Positions 1-8,999 are shown, counted from the stretch's first letter. The stretch: 55,465 nt of DNA from an uncultured Clostridia bacterium (GCA_949280815.1 CASDJM010000007.1:1-55465); one strand, 5' to 3'. Notes: generated from the sequence alone by a model not told the origin. Made by a program: numbers and translations.

Positions 1-202
1 TTAATAGGTAAAGTTTAGCCCACGTTTAATTGTTCGTCTGCGAAAAATTGCTATGCAATTTTTCTGTGGAATGTATTTCTATTATAGGAAGTTCGGAGAA
101 CTTTCTTATAATAGAACAATAGTGGGCTGACTATATTCATAAAATTTAATAGGTAAAGTTTAGCCCACGTTTAATTGTTCGTCTGCGAAAAATTGCTATG
201 AA
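1..202. repeat. Palindromic intergenic repeat, family F, with a duplicated 55-bp unit
   Basis: Positions 1-55 and 148-202 are identical direct copies. Between them lies a hairpin in which a segment with TTATAGGAAGTTCGG is followed by its near-complement ending in ATAATAGAACAA. The motif GTTCGTCTGCGAAAAATTGC recurs near 8750 (reverse orientation) and near 41900, so this is a dispersed non-coding repeat of MITE type. No open reading frame in it looks real. Confidence 0.75.
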
Positions 203-215
203 TTTCCTAGAATAC

Positions 216-260
216 AAAAATAAGATATCCAATTATATAGAATGGATACCTTATTTTTTT
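216..260 (-). terminator. Rho-independent terminator of the DUF5684 gene
   Basis: Read on the minus strand, the arm AATAAGGTATCC pairs with GGATATCTTATT. It lies just after the stop codon of the minus-strand gene at 267. T/A runs flank both sides, so it could also act on the other strand. Confidence 0.7.
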
Positions 261-266
261 ATCATT

Positions 267-761
267 TTATTCGGCTTCAACAGTTGTTTTTTCATCAAAT
301 CCAAAATATTCAGATTTTCCGAAACCAAGAATTAAATAAGTAACAAATGGTATCATAAGCATAGCAACAGTCAAGCCAGTTGAAGCTTTGAAAGCCTTCA
401 TTAGATTAACTTTTTGGTATACAGTAATAATTGTTAAAGCAATAGAAGCAACGAAATTGACAATTGGTATAAATAAGGCAATGTATACAAATACAAGATA
501 TGGAGACATTCCAGAAATTTTGTATAATATTGCTATATTATAGAAAGGTATAATTGCTTTCCATCCCTTTTCACCAGCTTTTGTGAAAACTTTCCACATC
601 CCCACAATTTGAATAATTGTGATGATACTTACCACTAATATAACTAAGCCGATAATTCCTGCGATAGCCGCAATAGCTACATCTGAAATACTAGAAGCAC
701 CATATGCACTAGAAGAATCTAATGCTCTTGCATAATTTGAAGTAGCATAATTGTAATTCAT
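267..761 (-). CDS. DUF5684-family integral membrane protein
   Basis: This 164-residue protein has a polar, Ser/Ala/Tyr-rich N-terminus of about 25 residues and about four hydrophobic segments. Between the first and second is a soluble signature, WKVFTKAGEKGWKAIIPFYN, which matches DUF5684 proteins. Members are small bacterial membrane proteins of unknown function, sometimes fused to signal-peptidase-like domains. The ATG at 761 follows a GGGGGA ribosome binding site. It is transcribed alone, divergent from the hydrogenase genes, and ends at its own terminator. Family assignment comes from the signature; no function is assigned. Confidence 0.8.
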   Translation of the reverse strand: MNYNYATSNYARALDSSSAYGASSISDVAIAAIAGIIGLVILVVSIITIIQIVGMWKVFTKAGEKGWKAIIPFYNIAILYKISGMSPYLVFVYIALFIPIVNFVASIALTIITVYQKVNLMKAFKASTGLTVAMLMIPFVTYLILGFGKSEYFGFDEKTTVEAE

Positions 762-869
762 AATAAATCCCCCTTTTTTTATTTTTTATATTTCTATTTT
801 GACATCTTTTAACATAAATGTCAATAAGAAAACAAAAAGTGACACAAAATATAATTTTTTTTAAAACCA

Positions 870-898
870 TTGTATAAAAAATTTGACTTTGATATAAT
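870..898 (+). promoter_or_regulatory. Sigma-A-type promoter of the hydrogenase genes
   Basis: TTGTAT (870-875), a 17-base spacer and TATAAT (893-898) lie about 45 bases before the hydC start. The -10 is consensus and the -35 matches three of six positions. Confidence 0.55.
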
Positions 899-941
899 TC
901 AGTTAATGATTTAATACATTTTATTAAAGGAGGAGAAAAAT

Positions 942-1448
942 ATGCAAGAAAACGAAGATATAGATGTAAAATGTTGCTGTGATGGAAACAAAAAAGATAA
1001 ATTCATAGAGGAAATTTTCGCAGAATATCAACCAATCAAAGACAATTTAATTCAAATGTTAAACGAAATACAAGAACACTACGGATATGTTCCAATGGAG
1101 GTTCAGAAAGACCTATCCGAATTTTTATCCATTCCAATGGCAGAAATTTATGGTGTTGTTACTTTTTATTCAAGATTTTCATTAAAACCAAAAGGAAAAT
1201 ACAATATCTCTGTATGTATGGGAACAGCTTGCTATGTCAAAGGTTCACAAAAAATACTAGATCGATTATTGGAAAGATTACAAATTCGACCAGGAGAGAC
1301 AACAGAAGACGGTTTATTTTCTATTGAAGAAACAAGATGTGTAGGAGCTTGTGGCTTAGCACCAGTATTTACAGTAAACGGAGAAGTATACGGAAAAGCA
1401 ACTGTTCAAAAACTAGACCAAGTTTTAGATAAATTAATGAACTCATGA
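942..1448 (+). CDS. hydC: HydC, NuoE-like [2Fe-2S] subunit of the trimeric [FeFe]-hydrogenase
   Basis: This 168-residue protein has the thioredoxin-like [2Fe-2S] fold of NuoE/HydC. The four ligands are visible in two pairs: C-x4-C in CMGTACYVKG and C-x3-C in TRCVGACGLAP. In bifurcating hydrogenases this cytoplasmic subunit relays electrons between HydB flavin and HydA while H2 is made from NADH and reduced ferredoxin. The N-terminus also carries a short CCCDGNKK stretch. The ATG follows AAAGGAGGAG. It is the first gene of the set hydC-hydB-hydA, with a palindromic repeat between it and hydB. The reaction type is inferred from the three-subunit composition. Confidence 0.9.
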   Translation: MQENEDIDVKCCCDGNKKDKFIEEIFAEYQPIKDNLIQMLNEIQEHYGYVPMEVQKDLSEFLSIPMAEIYGVVTFYSRFSLKPKGKYNISVCMGTACYVKGSQKILDRLLERLQIRPGETTEDGLFSIEETRCVGACGLAPVFTVNGEVYGKATVQKLDQVLDKLMNS

Positions 1449-1569
1449 TTTTGGGGACAGAGGAAAAAATCATGGCTTTATTATAAGAAAGTATTATTTG
1501 CTTCTTATAAAAAGTAAATAATAGAAGAATAGGATGATGATTTTTTGACTGCATCTACAAAATCATCAT
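1445..1569. repeat. Palindromic MITE-like repeat, family A, copy 1
   Basis: The left end, ATGATTTTGGGGACAGAGG, continues to AAAAAATCAT. The right end read in reverse starts ATGATGATTTTGTAGATGC and reaches AAAAAATCATC, so the termini are imperfect inverted repeats. Similar termini bound the repeats at 12863 and 50799. The element separates hydC from hydB and begins inside the last codons of hydC. Confidence 0.65.
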
Positions 1570-1587
1570 TTGCAAGGAGGATTTTAA

Positions 1588-3447
1588 GTGAAAACGATAA
1601 AAGAACTTCACCAAATAAGAGAAGAAAAAAGAAAAGAATTAGATTTAAGAGTAAATACCAAAGCAGATACTAGAGAAAAGCACATTTTGGTCTGTCAAGG
1701 AACAGGATGTACTTCTTCAAAATCGCCAGAAATCTTGGAAGAATTTAAAAGAATATTAAAAGAAAAAAAGATTGAGAATGTGAGAGTAATTAAAACAGGA
1801 TGTTTCGGGTTGTGTGCCAAAGGACCAATTGTTATTATTAGACCAGAAGATACTTTTTATGCTATGGTAAAACCAGAAGATTGTGAGGAAATTATCCAAA
1901 CTCATATTGTAGAAGGTAACAAAATAGAAAGATTATTAGCCAAAGACATGGATGGCACAAAGGTAAATAGCTTAGATGACTTGAATTTTTATAAAAAGCA
2001 AAAGAGAATTGCCCTTAAAAATTGTGGTGTAATTAATCCCGAAGAAATCGACGAATATCTTGCTTTTGAAGGCTATCTAGCCCTAGAAAAAGTGTTAACA
2101 GAAATGACACCAGATGAAGTAATCGAAGAGATTAAAGAATCTGGTATTCGTGGTAGAGGTGGTGCTGGATTTCCAACTGGTAAGAAGTGGGAACTTACCA
2201 AAGCTTCTGAAGGAAAACAAAAATATGTTGTATGTAATGCGGATGAAGGTGATCCAGGAGCTTTTATGGATAGAAGCATCTTAGAAGGAGACCCACATTC
2301 TGTATTAGAAGCAATGGCGATTGCTGCTTATTGCATTGGTGCGAATAAAGGTTATATTTACGTAAGAGCAGAATATCCAATTGCTGTAAAACGTTTGCAA
2401 ATTGCGATTAATCAAGCCAGAAATTATGGCTTATTAGGAAATCACATATTTGATACCGATTTTGCTTTTGATATTGAAATTCGATTAGGAGCAGGAGCAT
2501 TTGTCTGTGGAGAAGAAACTGCATTATTAGAATCCATTGAAGGAAAACGTGGTCAGCCAAGAGTAAAACCACCTTATCCAGCAGCCTCTGGCTTATGGGG
2601 GAAACCAACTTTAATTAATAATGTAGAAACCTATGCCAATATCGCACAAATCATTTTGAAAGGTAGCAAATGGTATTCTTCGATTGGAACAGAAAATTCA
2701 AAAGGAACCAAAGTATTTGCTTTAGGTGGAAATGTCAACAACATAGGACTTGTTGAAGTGCCTATGGGAACTACCTTACGTGAGATTGTATATGACATTG
2801 GAGGAGGTATTCCAAATGACAGAGATTTTAAAGCAGCTCAAACGGGTGGACCTTCTGGTGGTTGTATTCCAAAGGAACATTTAGATACACCAATTGATTA
2901 TGAGTCTTTAAAAGAGATTGGTTCTATGATGGGTTCTGGTGGACTTATTGTAATGGACGACACGAAATGTATGGTATCACTTGCTAAATTTTATTTGGAA
3001 TTTACGGTAAGTGAAAGTTGCGGAAAATGTACCCCTTGTCGTATCGGAACGAAAAGAATGCATGAAATTTTAGAAAAACTATGCAATGGAGAAGGTACAG
3101 AATTGGATATTTATAAACTGGAAAAACTAGCTTCTAATATTCAAAAAGCAAGTATCTGCGGATTAGGACAAAGTGCTCCAAATCCAGTTGTTAGTACTTT
3201 ACGATATTTTAGAGAAGAATTTAAAGAACATGCCATTGATAAACAATGTAGAGCCTTAGAGTGTAAGGCTATGTCAAAGATTACCATCAACGAAGAAAAA
3301 TGTAAAGGTTGTGGCTTATGTCAGAAGTCTTGCCCTGTGAATGCAATTCAGGGCGAAGCGAGAGAGAAAAGAGTGATTAACCAAGATAAGTGTATTAAGT
3401 GCGGGACTTGTTTATCGAGTTGTCCTTTTAAAGCAATTGGAAATTAA
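1588..3447 (+). CDS. hydB: HydB, NuoF-like NAD(H)/FMN subunit of the trimeric [FeFe]-hydrogenase
   Basis: This 619-residue subunit oxidises NADH on FMN. In order: an N-terminal thioredoxin-like [2Fe-2S] domain (GTGCTSSKSPE and TGCFGLCAKGP, residues about 35-80), the FMN/NAD core with GRGGAGFPTGKKW (about residue 190), the NuoF [4Fe-4S] motif SCGKCTPCR (about 475-485), and two C-terminal ferredoxin motifs, CKGCGLCQKSCP and CIKCGTCLSSCP. This layout is that of HydB rather than of complex I NuoF. The start is GTG at 1588 behind AAGGAGG. It works with hydC and hydA, and a small membrane-protein ORF intervenes before hydA. Confidence 0.92.
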   Translation: MKTIKELHQIREEKRKELDLRVNTKADTREKHILVCQGTGCTSSKSPEILEEFKRILKEKKIENVRVIKTGCFGLCAKGPIVIIRPEDTFYAMVKPEDCEEIIQTHIVEGNKIERLLAKDMDGTKVNSLDDLNFYKKQKRIALKNCGVINPEEIDEYLAFEGYLALEKVLTEMTPDEVIEEIKESGIRGRGGAGFPTGKKWELTKASEGKQKYVVCNADEGDPGAFMDRSILEGDPHSVLEAMAIAAYCIGANKGYIYVRAEYPIAVKRLQIAINQARNYGLLGNHIFDTDFAFDIEIRLGAGAFVCGEETALLESIEGKRGQPRVKPPYPAASGLWGKPTLINNVETYANIAQIILKGSKWYSSIGTENSKGTKVFALGGNVNNIGLVEVPMGTTLREIVYDIGGGIPNDRDFKAAQTGGPSGGCIPKEHLDTPIDYESLKEIGSMMGSGGLIVMDDTKCMVSLAKFYLEFTVSESCGKCTPCRIGTKRMHEILEKLCNGEGTELDIYKLEKLASNIQKASICGLGQSAPNPVVSTLRYFREEFKEHAIDKQCRALECKAMSKITINEEKCKGCGLCQKSCPVNAIQGEAREKRVINQDKCIKCGTCLSSCPFKAIGN

Positions 3448-3467
3448 TTTTAAAGATAATAGCCATC

Positions 3468-3818
3468 TTGCGTCGTTGGATTGTACCTATCATACTATTT
3501 GTAATTGCAATGATTCTATTGATATACAATATAATTAAATATAACCATACAAAATTAAATATTGCTTTAATTTTAGGAACATATATCATTACCTTTATTA
3601 TAGAATTAGGTACATTACCTTTTACAGCTAGTAATAATGAAAAGATAATGGGAACATCAATCGATGAAATTGCTAGAATAAGTGGTATAACGCCATTTCT
3701 ATTATTAGGCATTCTAATTATTATATCAGTAATATCTCTAAAATATCTAAAAAATAAAACAATGATGAATCATTATAAATGTATAATAGGAATTTTTAGT
3801 AATAATCATTTTCTATAA
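3468..3818 (+). CDS. Small three-helix membrane protein of unknown function
   Basis: This reading frame of about 116 codons lies between hydB and hydA. It encodes three hydrophobic segments, near residues 5-22, 30-48 and 93-110. I recognise no family. The listed start is TTG without a clear ribosome binding site, so the true start may be an internal ATG near 3511. The position inside a conserved hydrogenase gene set suggests an inserted gene or remnant. Confidence 0.45.
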   Translation: MRRWIVPIILFVIAMILLIYNIIKYNHTKLNIALILGTYIITFIIELGTLPFTASNNEKIMGTSIDEIARISGITPFLLLGILIIISVISLKYLKNKTMMNHYKCIIGIFSNNHFL

Positions 3819-3834
3819 ACTAATCCCAACCTAT

Positions 3835-4032
3835 ATGAAAACAAATGGAATAATAGAAATGCCAGCAGAAATAGAACATTTATATGAATATACAGAAGTT
3901 GAAATTTTAGAACATAAGATAAATGAGTATTTAAAAATTATGCCAGAATACATATTATATATTCAAATATTTATCCTATTAATTATGAGCAACTTTCAAA
4001 AAATTATTAAGGAGGAAAATGATGGAAAATAA
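3835..4032 (+). CDS. Doubtful 65-residue ORF before hydA
   Basis: The frame has no recognisable ribosome binding site. It encodes an acidic N-terminal half and one hydrophobic stretch (about residues 41-50), and it overlaps the hydA start and its AAGGAGG. No family is recognised. It may be a remnant of the same insertion as the frame at 3468. Confidence 0.2.
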   Translation: MKTNGIIEMPAEIEHLYEYTEVEILEHKINEYLKIMPEYILYIQIFILLIMSNFQKIIKEENDGK

Positions 4033-5773
4033 TCTAATAACCCTAACCATAGATGACCAAGAAGTAAAAGTAGAAAAAGGAACCACCATATTACAAGCAG
4101 CCAAGCAAGCAGGAATCGACATACCAACACTATGTTTCCTAAAAGACATCAACGAAGTAGGAGACTGTAGAATGTGTATCGTCGAAGTAGAAGGCAGAAG
4201 AGGATTTGCCACTTCCTGTATTCAAACTGTAGAAGAAGGAATGGTCGTACATACCAACACTCAAAACGTATTAGAAGCAAGACATGTCATATTAGACCTA
4301 ATCATATCCAACCATGCCAAAGACTGTCTAACCTGTACACGTTCTGGTAATTGTGAACTACAAAACCTAGCAACCAAATTCAACATTTCGAAAGTAGAAT
4401 TTGAAGGGGAAAGGGCAGAGCATAAAATAGATAATTTATCACCATCCATTGTAAGAGATTTCAATAAATGTATTTTATGTAGAAGATGTGTGGCAGCCTG
4501 TAAAAATGTACAAGAAATTGGAGCGATTGATTGTATCAATAGAGGATTTGAATCTTGCATTTCAACGGTAGGAGACCATAGTTTAAATGATGTCAACTGT
4601 ACAAATTGTGGGCAATGTATCGAAGCCTGTCCAACAGGTGCTTTACACGAAAAAGAAACCATTGATGACGTTTGGATTAAATTAAAAAACCCAGACACTT
4701 ATGTCATTGCACAAACAGCACCAGCTGTCAGAGTAGCATTAGGAGAAGAATTTGACATGCCAATTGGAAGCAATGTGACAGGTAAAATGGTAACTTCTCT
4801 AAAAAGATTAGGCTTTGATAAAGTATTTGACACCAATACAGGAGCTGATTTTACCATTATGGAAGAAGCCAACGAATTCATCGAGAGATTTCAAGAAAAA
4901 GAACATCTTCCCATGATTACATCTTGCAGTCCAGGGTGGGTAAAATACATGGAAATGAATTATCCAGAATTATTACCATATCTATCAACCTGTAAATCAC
5001 CACATCAAATGTTTGGGGCTTTATTAAAAACTTATTATGCCAAAAAGGAAGGAATTGACCCTGAAAAAATTTATGTGGTATCTGTTATGCCATGCATTGC
5101 TAAAAAATTCGAACGACAAAGAGCAGAAATGAAAAATAACGGACTTTATGATGTTGATAATGTTATTACCACCCGTGAACTTTCTCGCATGATTAAACAA
5201 GCAAATATTGAGTTTATAAAATTAGAAGATAGCGAATTTGATTCCCCAATGGGAGAAGCAACAGGTGCATCAGCTATTTTTGGAACAACTGGCGGTGTAA
5301 TGGAAGCAGCTTTACGTACTGCACAAGATACATTAACAGGAAAAGACTTAGAAAGAATAGACTTTGAACAAGTTCGCGGAGGAGATGGCACCAAAAAAGC
5401 AACTGTTAACATTGCTGGAACAGACATCAAAGTAGTGGTAGCAAGCGGATTGGCAAATGCCAAAAAGATTCTAGAAGAAATCAAATCAGGAAAAGCAGAC
5501 TATCAATTTGTAGAAATCATGGCATGTCCAGGAGGTTGTGTTATGGGGGGAGGACAACCAATAAAAAGTTCAAAAATACGTTCTGAAGTAGATGTAAGAA
5601 AACTAAGAGCAGATAGCTTATATACCATCGACGAAAAAAGCACCATTAGAAAATCTCACGAAAATCCAGTTCTCAAAAAAATATATGAGGAATTTTTAGA
5701 AAAGCCAGGAAGCTATCGAGCAGAAAAACTATTACATACTTCTTATCAAGCAAGAGAAAAATATAATATTTAA
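4022..5773 (+). CDS. hydA: HydA, catalytic subunit of the [FeFe]-hydrogenase
   Basis: This protein of about 583 residues catalyses reversible H2 formation in the cytoplasm. In order: an N-terminal [2Fe-2S] domain (LCFLKDINEVGDCRMC), the His/Cys cluster motif region with CLTCTRSGNCELQ, two [4Fe-4S] motifs (CILCRRCVAAC and CTNCGQCIEACP), then the H-cluster domain with all three signatures: TSCSPGW, MPCIAKK and MACPGGCVMGGG. A C-terminal small-subunit-like tail follows. ATGs occur at 4019 and 4022; the second is better spaced from AAGGAGG at 4009. With hydB and hydC it makes a complete NADH-linked, probably electron-bifurcating hydrogenase. Confidence 0.93.
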   Translation: MENNLITLTIDDQEVKVEKGTTILQAAKQAGIDIPTLCFLKDINEVGDCRMCIVEVEGRRGFATSCIQTVEEGMVVHTNTQNVLEARHVILDLIISNHAKDCLTCTRSGNCELQNLATKFNISKVEFEGERAEHKIDNLSPSIVRDFNKCILCRRCVAACKNVQEIGAIDCINRGFESCISTVGDHSLNDVNCTNCGQCIEACPTGALHEKETIDDVWIKLKNPDTYVIAQTAPAVRVALGEEFDMPIGSNVTGKMVTSLKRLGFDKVFDTNTGADFTIMEEANEFIERFQEKEHLPMITSCSPGWVKYMEMNYPELLPYLSTCKSPHQMFGALLKTYYAKKEGIDPEKIYVVSVMPCIAKKFERQRAEMKNNGLYDVDNVITTRELSRMIKQANIEFIKLEDSEFDSPMGEATGASAIFGTTGGVMEAALRTAQDTLTGKDLERIDFEQVRGGDGTKKATVNIAGTDIKVVVASGLANAKKILEEIKSGKADYQFVEIMACPGGCVMGGGQPIKSSKIRSEVDVRKLRADSLYTIDEKSTIRKSHENPVLKKIYEEFLEKPGSYRAEKLLHTSYQAREKYNI

Positions 5774-5776
5774 TTA

Positions 5777-5992
5777 AAATGTCCCCATTTAATCTTGGAA
5801 CCAGCAATGCTGTCAACTTAAGGTGTAATATATTATTTTTTTACACCTTGTGTGTCGCAACCTACTGAATAAAGTCTTTGTAGGTTGCTCCAATCGCACT
5901 CGCTTTCGCTCGTTTGGTCGCTTACGCGGTGTTGCAAAAATAATATATTACACCTTAAGTTGACAGCATTGCTGGAACCAGTGGGGACATTT
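5777..5992. repeat. Nested palindromic repeats: family B MITE inserted in a GTCCCC palindrome
   Basis: The outer arms AAATGTCCCCA (5777-5787) and TGGGGACATTT (5982-5992) form one palindrome. Inside it is a second element with ends AGCAATGCTGTCAACTTAAG and its complement, reaching TAATATATTA. The 6-bp sequence GGAACC directly flanks the inner element on both sides (5797-5802 and 5974-5979), like a target duplication. The loop is GC-richer than the surroundings and contains a smaller hairpin, CAACCTAC/GTAGGTTG. An uninterrupted copy of the outer palindrome exists at 8645. Confidence 0.75.
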
Positions 5993-6007
5993 TTGAAAGG
6001 ATTATTT

Positions 6008-7330
6008 ATGGAAAATCAAATTAGCTTACAACAAATCAATAATTTTAGTAAAGAATATAACAAAGATACAGCAAACAAAGTAATAGAAAATAAAATCACC
6101 AAAAATGGAATTGAAAATACCTGTATCAACCATGATATTATCAAAGAAAACCCACCAATTTTTAATATCGAATTGCCAGAAAGCAAACGTTATCATCAAA
6201 AGGAAAGTCATAAATGTTGGATTTTTGCTGGTATCAATACCATAAAACACAATGTGGCTCAGAACTTGAATATAGACATTATGGATTTAGAATTATCGGA
6301 TAATTATATTGCTTTTTTTGATAAACTAGAAAAATCAAACAATACCTATGAAAATATTATTGCTTTAGAAAATACAAATCTAACTTATATTCGAAAAGAA
6401 GAAATATTAAAGTTTTGTGTTGCAGAAGGCGGGTATTGGCAGTGGTTTGTTGCCATTATCAACAAATATGGTATAGTACCAATAGATGTTATGCCTAATG
6501 TTATAGAAAGTATAAATTATGAAAAAATAGAAGCAATCTTTACGGAAAAAGTAACGAAAGATGCTATCTATTTATTAGAGTTGAAAAATAAAAAGGAAAA
6601 TCTTGAAAAATTAAGAAAAATAAAAAATGAGTTTTTGCAAGAAAACTACAATCTTCTATCGAAAATATTGGGAGAGCCTAAATTTAATTTTAGTTATGAA
6701 TATAAAGATAAAAATAACAAAATCATATCATATTCCACTATGACTTCTACTGATTTTAGAGATAAGTTTCTAACTTTAAATTTAAATGATTTCGTATCAA
6801 TTGGAAATTTACCTATGTATAATAAGCAATATGACAAAATATATACTAAAAAATATCAAGGAAATATCTATCAAAAAAGCAGAGTAACTTTTTTGAATTT
6901 GCCAGTTGAAGATTTAAAAGAGTTAGTCATTAAGCAATTAAAAGATGGAATTCCAGTGTGGTTGGGAATATACCATAAAAAATTCAGAGATAAAAAATCA
7001 GGAGTGCTAGATTTAAGATTATATGATTATAAAGATATGCTAGATTTTAAGCCATTAAATAAAAAAGAAGCACTAGATATAAATAATATTTGGCTAGATC
7101 ATGCTATGACTTTTTGTGGTGTTCATTTAGTTAAGGGTAAAATAATCCGCTGGAAAGTGGAAGATAGCAAAGGTGATGAAGAGAAGGCAAATGGCTACTA
7201 TATTATGAATGATAATTATTTTGATGAATTTGTTTTAAATGTTATAATTGATAAAAAGTATTTATCAAATAATCAATTGCAATTATTAAAACAAAAACCA
7301 ATAGAAATTCAGGTTACAGACTCTTTTTAG
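6008..7330 (+). CDS. C1B (PepC/bleomycin hydrolase-like) cysteine peptidase with altered active site
   Basis: This 440-residue protein is about the length of PepC aminopeptidases. The catalytic Cys lies in KCWIFAGIN after a conserved-looking Gln (HQKESHKCW). The catalytic His is in WLDHAMTFCG. The third residue, Asn in the usual VENSWG motif, reads Asp (VEDSKG), and the Trp of that motif is missing, so activity is uncertain. Family members are cytoplasmic self-compartmentalising aminopeptidases. The ATG at 6008 follows GAAAGGA; the longer upstream frame only reads through the repeat. A truncated paralogue lies at 31670-32263. Confidence 0.82.
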   Translation: MENQISLQQINNFSKEYNKDTANKVIENKITKNGIENTCINHDIIKENPPIFNIELPESKRYHQKESHKCWIFAGINTIKHNVAQNLNIDIMDLELSDNYIAFFDKLEKSNNTYENIIALENTNLTYIRKEEILKFCVAEGGYWQWFVAIINKYGIVPIDVMPNVIESINYEKIEAIFTEKVTKDAIYLLELKNKKENLEKLRKIKNEFLQENYNLLSKILGEPKFNFSYEYKDKNNKIISYSTMTSTDFRDKFLTLNLNDFVSIGNLPMYNKQYDKIYTKKYQGNIYQKSRVTFLNLPVEDLKELVIKQLKDGIPVWLGIYHKKFRDKKSGVLDLRLYDYKDMLDFKPLNKKEALDINNIWLDHAMTFCGVHLVKGKIIRWKVEDSKGDEEKANGYYIMNDNYFDEFVLNVIIDKKYLSNNQLQLLKQKPIEIQVTDSF

Positions 7331-7413
7331 GATATAGAGAAAAACCCCTGTTATAGAAATAAGAAAATAGGAACCAAAGAATCAAGATTTATTAGAAGGA
7401 GTGGTCGACGAAT

Positions 7414-7442
7414 TTGACAAAGTAAAAACGAAGTGATAATCT
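7414..7442 (+). promoter_or_regulatory. Possible promoter of the nitronate monooxygenase-like gene
   Basis: TTGACA (7414-7419), a 17-base spacer and TAATCT (7437-7442) lie 30 bases before the start codon. The -35 is consensus and the -10 is weak. Confidence 0.4.
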
Positions 7443-7471
7443 AGTATTGAAAACTAGATAGGAGGGAAGAT

Positions 7472-8533
7472 ATGGAAGGTATAAAAGTAGGAGATAAGCA
7501 ATCAAAATACCCAATCATACAAGGTGGTATGGGAGTTGGTGTATCCTTACATAAATTAGCAGGAGCCGTTAGTAAAGAAGGAGGAATTGGTGTCATTTCT
7601 ACAGCTAATATTGGTTATCAAGAAGAAGACTTCAATGCCAATCCAATGAAAGCAAACTTAAGAGCAATTGGAAAAGAAATAAAAATGGCAAGAGAAATTG
7701 CTGGCGAAGATAAAATATTAGGGGTCAATATCATGGTAGCATTAAATCATTATAAAGAAATTGTAAAGGAATGTGTTAAAAATAAAATCGACTTAATTAT
7801 TTCAGGAGCAGGTATTCCAAAAGAATTACCAGAATATGTAAAAGGCTCTAATACGAAAATAGCGCCAATTGTTTCATCACTTAGATGTTGTAAACTAATT
7901 GTAAAACATTGGATTAAAAAGTACAATTATATTCCAGATATGATTGTAATCGAAGGACCAGAAGCAGGTGGACACTTAGGTTTCAAAAAAGAAGAATTAG
8001 AAGAGGACAAAAAACCTAAACTAGAAGATATTACAAAAGAAATTGTAGATTACATGAAAGAAGTAGAAAAAGAAAATGACAAAAAAATACCTGTTATTGC
8101 AGCAGGAGGAATTTGGGATGATAAAGATATTCAAAAATTCCTAAATATAGGAGCATCAGGTGTTCAAATGGCTACTCGATTTGTTACTACTTACGAATGT
8201 GATGCTTCTCAAGAATTTAAAAAAGCTTATATCAATGCAGAGCAAAATGATATTAAAATTATTAATAGTCCTGTTGGAATGCCAGGAAGAGCAATTTATA
8301 ATCAATTTATCAAACAATGTGAACAAGAAAAATGCAAGATTGAAAAATGTTATCAATGTATTAGAACTTGTAATATAGTAGATACACCTTATTGTATCAC
8401 TAAAGCTTTAGTAAATGCAGTTAAAGGAAATATGGAAAAAGCCTTGATTTTTTGCGGAAGTAACGTAGGGAAAGTAAAAGATTTAGTCTCTGTTCATCAA
8501 TTAATGCAAGAACTAACTATGGATTTGGCTTAA
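7472..8533 (+). CDS. Nitronate monooxygenase / FabK-like FMN-dependent TIM-barrel enzyme
   Basis: This 353-residue protein has the family's N-terminal PIIQGGMGVGVS, the central EGPEAGGHLG loop with the key His, and the flavin-phosphate-binding PVIAAGGIWDD and GASGVQMATRF. Members oxidise alkyl nitronates, or act as enoyl-ACP reductases (FabK). A Cys-rich tail, CEQEKCKIEKCYQC then C and C, is typical of a clostridial subgroup and may bind metal. Start ATG follows AGGAGGG. No FAS genes are adjacent, so the FabK role is not supported by context. The exact substrate is unknown. Confidence 0.82.
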   Translation: MEGIKVGDKQSKYPIIQGGMGVGVSLHKLAGAVSKEGGIGVISTANIGYQEEDFNANPMKANLRAIGKEIKMAREIAGEDKILGVNIMVALNHYKEIVKECVKNKIDLIISGAGIPKELPEYVKGSNTKIAPIVSSLRCCKLIVKHWIKKYNYIPDMIVIEGPEAGGHLGFKKEELEEDKKPKLEDITKEIVDYMKEVEKENDKKIPVIAAGGIWDDKDIQKFLNIGASGVQMATRFVTTYECDASQEFKKAYINAEQNDIKIINSPVGMPGRAIYNQFIKQCEQEKCKIEKCYQCIRTCNIVDTPYCITKALVNAVKGNMEKALIFCGSNVGKVKDLVSVHQLMQELTMDLA

Positions 8534-8644
8534 GCTAATAGCAGGATATAACATATTGATTGCACAGGAAAATTATCTAATAGCTATAACTTTCTAAAGA
8601 TAAAAAAATCCCACTAGTTTTGAGATTAAATGAGAAAGACAAAC

Positions 8645-8773
8645 GTCCCCATTTAATCCCGGAACCAGTGGGGAATTTTTATATAATAGAAAGTTTCTTG
8701 AACTTACTATTATATAAAAACACATTCCACAGAAAATTGCTTTGCAATTTTTGCGGACGAACAAAGACGAGAC
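8645..8773. repeat. Uninterrupted GTCCCC palindrome plus family F repeat
   Basis: GTCCCCATTTAATC ... GGAACCAGTGGGGA at 8645-8674 is the intact form of the outer palindrome that is split at 5777-5992. It is followed by a hairpin (TATATAATAGAAAG / CTTACTATTATATA) and by TTCCACAGAAAATTGC ... GCGGACGAAC, the reverse orientation of the family F unit at position 1. The rest of 8534-8826 shows no gene. Confidence 0.65.
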
Positions 8774-8826
8774 ATGTGAGAAATCCAAAAGATTAAATTA
8801 TCTTAATCATATCTCTTTTGTTCTTG

Positions 8827-8931
8827 TTATCTACAGTTATTGTTGTTTTGTTTTTCGTTGTTATTGTTGTTTTGATTATTTCTGTTATTATTTTGCTTAT
8901 TATTTTGGTTTTCTTTATTTTTCTTTGACAT
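8827..8931 (-). CDS. Asparagine-rich micro-protein
   Basis: This 34-codon frame starts with MSKKNKENQNN and consists mostly of Asn, Gln and Lys, ending NNNNCR. The start codon has a strong GGAGGTG ribosome binding site at proper spacing, which is the main reason to believe it. Small Asn/Lys-rich proteins of this kind are common in spore-forming Clostridia, but the function is unknown. It diverges from murD. Confidence 0.6.
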   Translation of the reverse strand: MSKKNKENQNNKQNNNRNNQNNNNNEKQNNNNCR

Positions 8932-8999
8932 GAAAAGCACCTCCATTCAAGTTTAATTTTATTCTTTCCTAGAAAATTTAAAAATATACCTTTATAAAT

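Noticed and set aside
5885..6007. N-terminal extension of the PepC-like peptidase
   Set aside because: It reads through a palindromic repeat; the ATG at 6008 has its own ribosome binding site.
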